A DNA stretch of 64,000 nucleotides from Camarhynchus parvulus (Eukaryota > Chordata > Aves > Passeriformes > Thraupidae): NCBI RefSeq assembly GCF_901933205.1, contig NC_044596.1, positions 5,364,104 to 5,428,103 on the forward strand, read 5' to 3'. Position numbers and translations under genes: made by a program. Every line of letters starts with the position of its first letter. Position 1 is the stretch's first letter. The notes under the pieces are model-generated. The model did not search any database, was not told the DNA's origin, and was given only the letters and a program-made list of their open reading frames with translations. Of the stretch, positions 19,301-30,122 are shown piece by piece.

Positions 19301-22300
19301 GCCGCCGCTCCCTCTTTCATCCCTGGCCAAGCCTGGCAGCTCCCAGCTCCTCCCAGCTGCCCGGACCAGCCATGCAACTCCAGTTCCATGGAGTTGTTCC
19401 ATGTTCCAGCTCTGCCCTCCCATTTGCAGCCCTTCTGGCCGCTGGGCACTGGCGTGGCCAGGGGCTTCCTCGCCGCCTTCGACGCGGCGTGGATGGTGCG
19501 GCGCTGGGCGGCTGGGACACCCCCTCTGGACGTGCTGGCGGAGAGGTGAGTGTCCCCATCCCTCTGGGCTGGCTCTGGAGCACGTGAGGGTGGCAGCAGT
19601 GACGCCAGCCCTGTCCCTTGCGCCCAGGGAGAGCATCTACCAGCGCCTTTCGCAGACGTCCCCGGACAACACCCACAAGAACGTCAGTCAGTACAGCATC
19701 GACCCGGCCACGCGCTACCCCAACATCAACCTGCAGGCCATCAAAGCCAGCCAGGTACCTGGCCAGGTCCTGCCATGGGACAGCCAGCCAGCCCAGCCTC
19801 CCTGGCTGTCAGGGTGACACTGATTTACCCAGTGCCCTGTCCCCAAAGGGTGTGAGACTGAAGCTATTAGCCCACAGGGCACTGGATGCATTGTGGTAGG
19901 CGGAGGGTTCTGGAGGGTTTGGGGGGTGTCTAGGTGTCCCCCTTGCCAGGGCCACCTCTCTGCGTGGTGTCATTGGCTCTGTACAGGTGGTGACCCACCA
20001 CATGTCCCTGTTGGCAGGTCAGGGACCTCTACCTGGTGGGCATGGTGGAGGTGGACCACCATGGGAAGAGGAAGAGCGACAGCCGGATCAGCACCGGTAG
20101 GAACAACCAGTCCTGCCCCATCCCTCCCAGCAGTCCATGCCCAAGTGGCCACTGCCCTGATTTTCCTCCCCATCCTTGTTCCTTGTTCCCTGGCCTGTGT
20201 CCAGCAGGCTGTCCTGGTGACACCAATGGTTTCTATCCCCTCTGCTTGTGGCCCATGTGGGGACCCTGCTGCCTTCTGGGGAGGAGGCTGTGCCCCTCCA
20301 GGCTGCACAGATGCTGAGCCATGAAATATTGAGAGATGCTTTCCCAACATAGTTATTGAGACTTGTGGGGAGGGTTTTGGGGGGACAGGGGGTGTCTCAG
20401 GTTGCTCCCATGGGTTCCCTTTCCTGTTAAAGCATGGAGTCTGAGGCAGGAGGTGGACTGGGGGGGGTGTCCCCTGTCTCTGCCTCCCCAGTGGCCCCTG
20501 GAGCTGTCTGTGAAGAGCTGCTGAGCTGGTGCCAGGCCAGCACAGCTGGATACCCTGGCGTGGCCGTGACCAACTTCAGCACCTCCTGGACCAGTGGCTT
20601 GGCCCTCTGTGCCCTCATCCACCGCTTCCGCCCCGACCTGGTGTGAGTGCCTGGAGCCCCCAGAACCCTCCACCCTGCAGAGCCCACCCTGATGGCAGCC
20701 GTGTCTCCCCACAGGGACTTTGACTCCGTGGACCCCCGGGATGCCATTCAGACCCACCAGATGTTGCTGGACATAGCAGAGCAGGAGCTGGGCATCCAGC
20801 CTGTCCTCTCCAGTGCTGAGATGGCCACCCTGACAGAGCCTGACTGCCTGGACCTCATCACCTACCTCAGCCACTTCTATCAAATTTTCGGGACCTCTCC
20901 AGGTGCGAGATTTTGGGGGGATTTGTCTCATTTTGAGCTGCACTGGGGCTGGCTGGGTCCCATAAAAATGGCCATGTCCTGTGCAGAGGTGGAGGTCAGC
21001 AAGAAGCCACTGTCTCCCTCTGGCACACGAGGGGCCATCCTCTTCCTCAGCAAGCTGCAGAAGAGCCGGAACCTGGCACACAAACGTAGCCAGGTGAGGG
21101 ACCCCCACCCAGACCCTCCTGGCACACCAAAACCCTGCCACGCTCCCCACCCTAACCTCCCCCTCTGGATTTGCAGGACGGCGCCCAGAAGGACAGCGAG
21201 GCCAAGAGGAGCCGCAGGGACGCTGAGGTGGGGCTGCCCCGGGGGGCTCTGCTGGGTGCAGCTGTCCTGGGGGGACAGCGGGGGGCTGACCCTGCCTTGG
21301 GTCACTTGTAGCTGGACACGGGGCTGGATGGAGCCACTCCGGACAGTGCCCATGAGCTGCCACAAGCCACCAGGATGGACCCAGGGCAGGTTGGTCCTTG
21401 CATCCCCTTGGGATGGAGGCTCCAGCTCAGGGCAGGGGGCACCGGGAGGGCACCAGTGGCTGGCAAGGGCTGGGAGCAGAGCTGCACAAGCGAACGCCCA
21501 CAGGTTCCCAGCTCCTCCCTGCCTGTTTCCTGACCCAACTGGTTTTCCAGAGCCAAGGCTTGCCGCTCCCTCAGCCATCCCAGCACCCAGAGCCGGCGCT
21601 GAGAGAGGGGCAAAGCCCTGCCCCGTGCCCCCATGGCTGCTGGCACCGCCACGGGGCAGGGAGGGTGCCAGGCCCCCGGTGCCAGCCCCGCCTGTCCTGT
21701 CCCCCCGCAGCCGCCGAGGGACAGGACAGGGGAGAACAGCGACGCCTGCTACTTCTGCGGGCGCCGTGTGTACATCGTGGAGCGAGCCAGCGCCGAGGGA
21801 CGCTTCTTCCACCGCGGCTGCTTCCAGTGCCGGCGCTGCGGGGCCACCCTGCGCCTGGGCGACTACGCCTTCGACGAGGAGGATGGTGAGGCAGCTCCTG
21901 GGGGCAGGGGATGCTCGGGGAGCGGCTTCTCCACCTCGCAGGTCGTCACATGAGTTCGCCCCCCACCCCTTCCCGCCAGGTAATTTTTACTGCTCGCTGC
22001 ACTACCCCAGTCCAGCCAGCATGGACCTGCCCCGGGATGAGGCTTCGGCGCTGCCTGATGGGGTAAATCACCCTAAATCCCTGGGGGTGATGGAGGAAAG
22101 GCAGAATGTTGAGGGGGGTGGTGGGGTGTGGCCCTGTGCTGCACCGTCCCTTGCTCTGGCTCTGCTGCAGGATGCTGATGCTGCTGCCCACGCGCCCTCA
22201 GACGCTGGAAGGTCGTGTGTGTCCCCCATGGAGTGGGCACCCAGCCCACTGCAGCCCACTCCAGCAGCCCCACGGGCCGGGGAGGAGCCTGGGGACGTTG

Positions 22301-23894
22301 AGGACACCGCAGATGCTGGTGACATGCAGGAGGAGCAGGAGCTGCTGGCACAACCTGGGGATGATGTGAGGGAAGAGGAGGTTCCCAGAGCGGAGCCCCA
22401 AGGAGCAGCAGAGGAGGGTGAGGAGACTGGGGGCAGGAGGAAGATCATCCTTACACCCCTGGAGAAGCTCAGTCTGTCCACGCTGAACCTCACCAGTGAG
22501 GCAGAGCCCGAGCCTCCACAGAAGCCAGCTCGTCTGAGGCTCCCAGCAGCACCCGAGGCCCTCCCTGCCCTGCGGCAGGGACCAGGCGCCTGCAAGGAGG
22601 AGGAGGAGGAGGAGGAGGAGGAGGAGGAGAAAATTGACATGGAGAAAGGTAGGTGGTACAAACTGGAGTCTCCAGGTGAGCAGAGCTCTCAGTCCCTGCA
22701 GGACCCTGCCGTATCCCACATCTTGCTCATGAGGAACCAGCCTGAAACAGCTTTTTCTTGGGCAGATTTGGAGGAGAGTGACAGCGAGGAGGGGGAGGAA
22801 GAGGAGGAGGAGGAGGAGAAAGAGGAGGAGGAGGACACAGGCCTTGGCATCGTGAAAGAGTTGGTGAGGATTTTCCCCAAGTGATGGTAGCTGGGGCTCT
22901 TGCTCCTCTCACAGAGGCATCAGGTCTGGCTCAGCTGTGGCTGCCAAGGCAGGAGGTGCCTGCTGCAGGGACTGACCCCCCTGCCCGTGCCACCATCCTT
23001 TCACAGTACCCAGACCCCAGGGAAGAGGAGAAATTCCCCACCTGGAAGCGCACCTTGGCCCGCCGGACCAGGGAATCCCAGATGAAGAGGTTCTGCAGAG
23101 CCCAGGTAACCCCAGAGGGGACAGCCACGTCCCCAGCGTGGCACTGCACCCTGTCCCCTCCGTCCTGCTGCTGCTGGCAGGTGCTGGCCTGCAGGGGAGT
23201 GCTGCCCTTCCCTTGCAGGCCATCCAGAGGCGGCTGGAGGAGATCGAGGTGACATTCCGGGAGCTGGAGCAGCAGGGCACAAAGCTGGAGAAGTTACTCC
23301 GGGATGAGAATGGTAAAGCCAGGGGGGCAGAGCACTGTGACCCTGCAGTGGGGGTCTGCACCCTGCTGACCATCCCCCTGTCCTGCAGACAGCCTGGCTG
23401 ACCAGCACACACAGTGGACAAACCAGCTGCTGTACCTGGTGCAGAAGAAGAACAATCTGATGACCGAGGAGTCGGACCTCATGATCGCGTGAGGCTTGGG
23501 GGATGCTCCCTGGTGGGTGTGGGGGCTCAGCTCACCCCAATCCCCTGCAAATTCAGTACCCAGCACAGCCTCTTCCTCCCCACAGGGTGCAGGAACTGAA
23601 GCTGGAGGAGCAGCAGTGCCAGCTTGACGAGAAGCTCCGGAGCTACATGAACAAGGAGGGTGAGTGCCAGCACGTGCCAGGGAGAGGATCCCTTTGCACG
23701 GTGCAGGGAGCAGGTCAGGCCTTGTGGCCTTGCCAGCTCTACTCCAGCCCCCTGCACCCACAGATGCCCTGAAGACACCTGAGGATGAGAAGGCTGAGCA
23801 GGAGATCCTGAAGCAGCTGGTGGAGGTGGTGAACAAGCGGAACATCCTCATCCAGCTGCAGGAGGAGAAGCGGCTCAGCGAGCTCCGGGCTTGA
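16365..23894 (+). CDS. MICAL1: MICAL1, actin-oxidising flavoprotein monooxygenase
   Basis: Coding exons: 16365-16625, 17282-17491, 17574-17681, 17838-17936, 18014-18169, 18374-18474, 18746-19003, 19430-19545, 19628-19754, 20018-20096, 20492-20642, 20715-20902, 20987-21093, 21177-21227, 21312-21389, 21711-21885, 21980-22062, 22171-22648, 22766-22863, 23007-23105, 23219-23312, 23389-23488, 23586-23659 and 23764-23894. Allowing for one frameshift they give about 1139 residues (human about 1067). Order: FAD monooxygenase (about 1-480; GAGPCG dinucleotide-binding loop in exon 3, [20 protein letters not shown] in exons 8-9), CH (about 505-617), LIM (about 697-782; CYFC ... HRGC ... CRRC), acidic linker with two poly-Glu runs, and bMERB coiled coil (about 975-1139). 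MICAL1 oxidises actin methionines and disassembles filaments; the bMERB domain binds Rab GTPases and autoinhibits. Oddities: two extra bases near 17443 shift frame before KKFYGRFC, and the 117-nt intron 22649-22765 has no in-frame stop and could be retained. SMPD2 converges on its 3' end, as in human. Confidence 0.95.
22590..22845 (+). repeat. GAG microsatellites encoding two poly-Glu runs in MICAL1
   Basis: GAG/GAA runs at about 22596-22630 (exon 18) and about 22790-22842 (exon 19) encode acidic stretches in the linker between LIM and bMERB. Human MICAL1 also has an acidic run here. Length polymorphism is likely. Confidence 0.8.
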
Positions 23895-24900
23895 CCTGCA
23901 CAGCCCCGGGGCCACCAGTCCTCCCTGGGGACCTGCAGAGTGTGTGTGAGTGAGTCCTGGGCTGAGCACCACCCTGAGCTGCCTCTGGAGGTGGCAATGC
24001 CCCTGGTGCCAGCAGCTGCCACAGCAAATCCAGCTCTCTGCTTGCCAAAGTCTGTCACAGAGGGACCAGACCCGCTGGAGGATGCCCACGTGAGGAGGCA
24101 CCGAGCAGCGCTCAGCCTTGTGGGGCTGCGAGGGTGTTCCTGTGCATGGCTGGAGTGCCTTTGCCTTGTGCTGGCTGGAAAGCTCACAGGGGACTGCAGA
24201 AGGGGGCTGTGGTGGCTCCCAGCAGCGAGGAGGTGACTGGCCACCAGAGGCAGATGCCATTTGTGCAGGGGCGCCTTCAGGAACGGTCCCACAAAGCCAC
24301 CCTCCCAGCTGAGGGCATCCATCCCAGTCTGGAGTGTCCATCTCAAGGGACATCTGCCTCTACAAGGTGGGGCCAGTGACAGACAGACTGGGCTGCTCCA
24401 GCTGCTCTGCACCACTGGTTTTGGATGCCACGTCCACACTGTCGCCAGCTGCTGCAGGAAACCAAGGTCAGAACCCTACCATGAGCCCCCTGGGCCAGGG
24501 AAGGGCTTTTTGTCCTGGAATTCCTATGGGAATTGTGCTCAGGGCCAACACTTAAACACCGAGGACAAGGGACACCAGTGGCTGTGCCCCCCTTGCCCCT
24601 TGGGATTTCTTCTGCTTGGCAATGCCACACTGGCCTTTGCACAGACCTCAGATGCCCCTGCAGTCCCTGGCTGTTGCCTCTGTGGCCAAATGGTGCTCAT
24701 GGCAGCCCAGATGTGTTGGGATGGGGGTCCCAGGTTTAGGTTCCTCTCTTAGCAAGACCACCCTGTGCTCAGCCCTCATCCTGCCATTTCCCTCAGCACC
24801 TCCTCCAGCCCTCCCTGTGTTTGTACCAGCCCTACAATCCTGCTGCAAACCCCCTCCCTTCAAATAAAGCCCGCCCCGTGCCAAAGGTTAAAATATTGCC
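23895..24900 (+). other. MICAL1 3' UTR (inferred)
   Basis: About 1 kb from the MICAL1 stop to just past the AATAAA at 24863. No other gene is visible in it. Confidence 0.6.
24863..24868 (+). terminator. Poly(A) signal of MICAL1
   Basis: AATAAA on the plus strand, about 970 nt downstream of the MICAL1 stop. It is the last such signal before the converging SMPD2 unit. Confidence 0.7.
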
Positions 24901-24906
24901 TTTATT
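24901..24906 (-). terminator. Poly(A) signal of SMPD2
   Basis: TTTATT on plus reads AATAAA on minus, about 360 nt downstream of the SMPD2 stop. With cleavage 10-30 nt further on, the SMPD2 and MICAL1 transcript ends should abut or overlap by a few bases. Confidence 0.7.
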
Positions 24907-25263
24907 TTCCATCAGTCAGGAATGGTTGCTAGAACAGCCACCAATGTAAACTTTGAGGCCACCCCAGGCAAGGGGAGCCTCAGTGTCTCAAGCCTTCCAG
25001 CCAGGCCAGTGGGTCCCTCCGTGTACAAAATAGTGTATTTAAAAAGACAGCAATAAAAATCTGCCTCCATTGTGGTTCTCACAGGGGTCAGTGCAACACA
25101 TCTACCCCAAAACCTTAATTTCCCCCAGAGGCAGCTGCCAAACCTGCACCACTGCATTGGCTGCAGTGCTGCTGGCCTAAGACCCAAAGTCAGCTAAAAA
25201 CAAGGATGAAAAAGGGGACATGGTGTGGCCAAGGGGACATTTTGGGACACCCAGAGCCCCAGC

Positions 25264-28212
25264 TCAGCCTTCACTGGGACGCTCCTGCAGGGCCCTCAGC
25301 ACCATCCACATCTGGTCCTCGGTGCCGTGCAGCATCTTCACCTCCATGGTGTGGAACAGGTGGAGAGCGGTGGCGAGGACGAGGACGCCGAGGGCGAGGA
25401 AGGCCAGCAGGCAGAAGGAGAGCTTGGGGAAGGGCTGCTCTGCGCCCAGCCCGGCCAGAGTGGCCAGGGCAGCTGCAGCCTGGAGCAGCAGCAGCAGCAG
25501 GGCCAGCACGGCCATCCTGCCCGAGGAGTAGCGCTGCCGCCGCGCCGCCCGCAGCCCCGCGCCCACCTCTGCCCGTGCCTCTGTCACCACATCTGCCAGG
25601 GCTGGGTCTGCGGGGACAGGGGCCATCAGCAGGGTGGGACCCCCACATACCATCCCTATACCCTCCCCATACCACCCCAACAGCCTTCTCCCCATCCCCA
25701 CCGCTCTGCAGCCCTCCACAAGGGGAAACATCCCCAAAGAGCTCCATCCAACCCCACCAGTCCATCCACCAGCCCCCCAGCACAGAGCGGATGCTGGCAG
25801 CAGCCCCCGACTTACCAGCTGTGCCAAGGGTGGCACCTGCAGGCTGCCCCTGCCTCTGGATGTGCAGCGTTGCCATCACAGCTTCGTGGTCTGAGAAGGG
25901 GATGTCCATGCCTGGGGCTCGCCCCGTGGTGGTCTTCAGCTCTTCACACTTCACCGTGAAGCTGGAGATGGCCTGGGTGAGGGGACAAGGGGGTCACAGC
26001 AGTGCCTCACCCCCAGCACTCACAGCTGGTGGGCAGACACTCCTGTTACCTTGTAGAGGATGTAGTCAATGCGGATGCCCAGCGGGAAGGGCAGCAGCTC
26101 TGACTTGTCAATGAAGCAGTTGTCAGGGACAAGGGTGCAGCCGTTCTTACAGCCCTGAGACAAGAGCCTGGGTGAGCTGGGGGCTCTGGTGTGCCCTGGG
26201 ATCCCACCCAGCCCCTCAGCTCACCTCAAAGTGCATGGCCTCAGCAAAGGCGTCCTGCAGCCCCGTCCAGCCACGCAGCAGCCGGATGCCCACATCATCA
26301 GGGTGCATGTTCAGGTCCCCTCCCAGCAGCACCACATCTGCTGCCTTTGAGGTGTGTCTGTGGGGACAGGGGTGGCTGTCCTTCCCTGCCCTGCCTGGCA
26401 CCCAGCTGGAGTGACTGGGACCTGCCCAGTGCTCCTCCACCTTATTCCTGACTGGCACTGGTGCAATGGGAGCTCTCTGCAGTGCAAGCCCCAGGGATAG
26501 GGATGACCACACGTGTCCTGGGGGCCTGCAGGGGACACCCCACAGCTGCTCACCTGATGAACTGTGCCAGCTCCCAGGCCTGCACCAGGCGGTGGGGCAG
26601 GTAGGCGTCCTTGTCCCGGCAGTACTCGGCGTGCAGCTGGAGAGAGAGGGAAAGCAAAGGGGCTCTGACTCCTGCGCTGCTCCCTGCAAACCCACCCAAC
26701 CCCTCCAAACAGTCCCTGCCAACACCTCTGTTTGTATTTCACCCCCACTGGGGAGAGCCTGGGATGCTCATCCCAGTGCACAACCACGTTATGGGTCCCT
26801 GCCCCCTGCCCTGAGTAATATTTTATTAAATCAGTGCATAGAACAGGGCAGAGGGTGGAGAGCAGTGGTTAAAGCAGGGGAACAGTAAAACAGGGATATG
26901 GCCATTCATTCCCCTCCTCCCCATTGTTCCCCCCATGCTGGGTTCTTCCCTGGGCTGCTTACGTGGGTGACATAGACATTGAAGATGATCCCTGAGATCT
27001 TCATAACGACGAGACCGACGGACTTGCCACAGAACCAGTCCCCGTGCTGGAGCTGCCCAAGGGGAGGAAGGGCAGATCAGGGCTACTGAGGCTCTGTGGG
27101 GATGGACACCATGGTGCCACATGCCCCCCAAACCCACCTACCATGTAGGGGTACCCGTTCAGTGAGTACTGGTAGAGGAGCGTGTCCAGGATGGGGAACC
27201 TGGAGAAGACGCAGAGGCCGCTGCCAATCACCCCACTGTGGGAGGGAGGAAGAACAGTGAGGAGATGTGGTTCCCAAAACCTCTGCCTCGCCCTAGCCCT
27301 GGGCCAGGAGGACTCCCTGGGTGCCTGGATCCCACTGTGGTCCTGTGAGCATCCCACAGCTACAGAGGTGACCTAAAGGACCTGCACTGGTCTCTGCAAG
27401 TGGCACACCCCAAGGACGTGGCACAGCCCTGGCACTGCCCCACAGACAGCCCTGGGGGGCTGAGCTTGCCCTTCTCACCTGCGGAAGTAATGGGAGAAGG
27501 GATAACAGCCTGCTAGTTTCACCTTCAGCTCACTGTAGTCCTGCTCGCTCCACACCTGGAGGACAGAGGGACAGGCTGAGAACAGCCACGGCCATTTCCC
27601 AGGCTGGGAATGGGACACAAACTGGCCTCACCTCCTGCAGCAGCACCAGGTCAAAGCCCTCCTGGCGCAGCGTGTCCCCGATGAGCCGCACGCGCTGCTG
27701 CCGCCGCTTGCTCAGGTAGCGGATGGCCCTGCCACAGAGGGGTGACAGTCAAAGCCTGGTGGGGACAGGGCCATGGGGCTCTTGGGGACCATTGTGACCC
27801 GAAACGAGGGAGAGAAACAGGGCTCCAGTACCAGCAGAAGCAGAATGCACATGGAAAAGATGGAAGGGCCATGCGAGGACATGGGGACAAGATGCAGGGA
27901 GGCTGTTTGGGGACAGCTTCTCCTGCCGGCAGGATTGAGGCAGCTCATCCTTGCTTGGGGAGCAAATGGGGGATTTTTCTGGGGCTAACGAGCATGGAAG
28001 GGACAAGAGGCACTAGCCAGCCAAGCACCTCATGACCCTCTGGGGCAGGGAGAGTGGTGTGACCCCAAAATGAAGGGGACACGAAGGTGACCCCAAGGTG
28101 GGACCCTTCCCCAGTGTGGTGCCCCCATCTCCCCCCACATCGCCTGGGGAAGTCTGGACTCACCAGCAGTTGAGGTTGAAGATCGGAGGCGCAGGATGGG
28201 CTCTCCCTCCAT
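25264..28212 (-). CDS. SMPD2: SMPD2, neutral sphingomyelinase (sphingomyelin phosphodiesterase 2)
   Basis: Ten exons in transcription order: 28164-28212, 27632-27728, 27479-27555, 27142-27235, 26963-27052, 26554-26636, 26225-26357, 26050-26154, 25816-25972 and 25264-25607; about 409 residues (human 423). The enzyme hydrolyses sphingomyelin to ceramide and phosphocholine and belongs to the Mg-dependent DNase I-like fold. Visible hallmarks are Glu at position 49 (FDLVLLQE, end of exon 2), GDLNMHPDD (exon 7) and SDHEAVMA (exon 9). Two C-terminal hydrophobic helices (MAVLALLLLLLQAAAALATL and CLLAFLALGVLVLATAL, exon 10) match the membrane anchors of the family. Exon 1 encodes MEGEPILRLR; the expected IFNLNCW follows only in another frame, because one base is missing at about 28184 (CTCCGATC where CTCCG-N-ATC is needed). 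No alternative ATG exists in the second frame, so this is an assembly error or a null allele. The neighbour MICAL1 is the same as in human 6q21. Confidence 0.93.
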
Positions 28213-28649
28213 GGCTTTTTGGGGGTCAGCAAGGGTCAGCGGGCAGTGCCAGGCAGAGGGGGCACCTGCGGGGAGCGGGTAGGAGTGGCAGCCCCCGGGA
28301 GCCAGTGCAGGCTGCAGGACAGAGCCAAGGAGCCGGGCTGGGAAGGCGGAAGGGCTGAGCCGAGGCAAAGGCCAGGAAGGAAGGAAAAGGGCTCGGGGTG
28401 CTCCAGGCCTTTCGCCTCCTTTCCTGCACACAAGGACCACCCCAAACCCTAAAGTGCCCCTGTACAGGGATCCATGTACCCAAACCCCCCATGTCACCCT
28501 ACATCCAGTGGCTGGGGACACCGGTGGGCCAGGGATGGGCTACAGGGCTCAACACCTCTGCCTGTCAGCGAGTTGTGCTCCAGGATGGTTTCATCCTGGT
28601 TTCAAAGCGGAGCTGCGAGGCACGGCCATGGGACATCGTCACACACCTC

Positions 28650-29570
28650 CCCACTCGGGAAACCCACGGATCCTTTTCGGGACCCCAAACCCCGGCGGAG
28701 CCAGCAGCTCCGGAGCAGCCCCAGCTCTCCGCCGGCTCCGCTTCCCCCCTGCCTGACCCCGTGCGATTGTCCCAGTTTCCGGTTTAGAAGCTAAAAAGAG
28801 CAGCCCCGGAGCTCCAGGATGCCGGTGTGGGCAGCCAGGCTCTGCCTGCCCCGGCGGGATTACCCGGCGGGCTCATCCGCGCTAATTAATGCCGGCGGCT
28901 TCCACCGAGCCTGAGCCCCCGGGAGCGCTCCCGGCGGGATTCGACGGGGACGGCAGCGGGACCGCGGCAACAGGTGGAGCGGGGACGGGAGCCGGGAAAC
29001 GGGAGAGCGGGGACAGGAGCGGGGAAACGGGAGAGCGGGGACGGGAGCGGGGATAGGAGCGGGGAAACGGGAGAGCGGGGACGGGAGCAGGACGAGCGGG
29101 GGGGCGGAACAGGAGGAGAGGAGCCGCAGGACGAGCGGGGGCGGCAGCGGGGTAACCGGAGGAGAGGAGCAATGGGAGGATCGGAGCTGCAGGAACAGCG
29201 GGGCCGGGAGCAGCGGAGCAACAGGCGGAGCGGGGCCGGGAGCAGCGGGACCGGGAGCAGCCGGGCCGGGAGCGGCAGGACCGGGAGGAGCGGGACCGGG
29301 AGGAGCGGGACCGGAGAGACCGGGAGCAGCGGGGCTGGGAGCGGCAGCACCGGGAGCAGCAGGGCCGAGAGGAGCGGGACCGGGGAGAGCGGGACTGGGG
29401 AGACCGGGAGCAGCGGGGCGAGCAGCGGGACGCGCAGCGATCGGCGGGGCCGGGAGCGGACCTGCGGCGGGCCGGGAGCGGCGCGGGACCGCGGGACTAC
29501 GCGTCCCGGCAGGCAGCGGAGCGGGGCGGAAGGGGCAGGACCGGGACCGGGGCCGGAGCCCGGGCGGGGG
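28650..29570 (-). promoter_or_regulatory. CpG island, probable SMPD2 promoter
   Basis: A very GC- and CpG-rich block begins about 450 bp upstream of the SMPD2 start codon. No coding exon is visible on the plus strand, so I do not claim a divergent partner gene. The middle is a degenerate minisatellite (28970-29420). Confidence 0.5.
28970..29420. repeat. Degenerate GC-rich minisatellite in the CpG island
   Basis: Imperfect units of about 12-36 bp built from GGGAGCAGCGGGACCGGGAG and GGGAAACGGGAGAGCGGGGAC variants. Long open frames on both strands here are by-products of the stop-free repeat. Confidence 0.85.
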
Positions 29571-30099
29571 GGGTGAATGGGGCCGGGAAGGGCTGAGAGA
29601 GCCCGGGCGGGTGTGATGGGTGTAACGGGGCGGGCCGGGAGTGCGGGAGGGACACCGGGGGTGCGGGAGGGACAGCGAGGTGCAGGAGGGATAGCGAGGT
29701 GCGGGAGGGACAGCGGGGAAAGCGGGCGGTGGTGGAACGCGTGTGTGTCCTTGAGAGTAGGATGGGGTGTCAGTACCGACAGCCGGGACACCGCGAGCAA
29801 CACACACCAACAGAGTGTGACACACACCAACCCCTCTGTCACCCTGTGGTTGAAGGTGCGACCCCCCAAAAGGTGTTCCTGAACCCAGGGAAGCGTCTGC
29901 CATGGCCAACGCAACTTTTCCCATGCAAACCCTGCAGCAGTGATGCAAACTAGAGCAAAACACAGCGGGATGCGGCATCCTGGTACCCAGAACTGGGGTA
30001 CCCAGCATTACCCAACATGGGACATGGCAGATCTCATAGTCCTGGCTGTCGAAGAAAATACCAAGAAATAAAAGATGAACTTCAGAACTTCTTGAGCCA
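29571..30099. other. Intergenic, between SMPD2 promoter and TEAD3 3' UTR
   Basis: About 530 bp with a few short degenerate GGGAGGGACA-type repeats near 29650-29710. I see no coding exon. Confidence 0.5.
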
Positions 30100-30116
30100 A
30101 CCCATGAACAAATAAT

Positions 30117-30122
30117 TTTAAT
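30117..30122 (-). terminator. Candidate distal poly(A) signal of TEAD3
   Basis: TTTAAT on plus gives ATTAAA, the commonest variant signal, on minus. It sits at the edge of an AU-rich block. Confidence 0.35.

Noticed and set aside
28650..29570. Bidirectional promoter with a plus-strand partner of SMPD2
   Set aside because: No plus-strand coding exon or supported donor-acceptor chain follows before the TEAD3 3' region.
28860..30008. 382-codon minus-strand open frame and 200-codon plus-strand frame in the SMPD2 CpG island
   Set aside because: The minisatellite lacks stops in several frames; translations are repetitive P/A/R or G/S/R strings.
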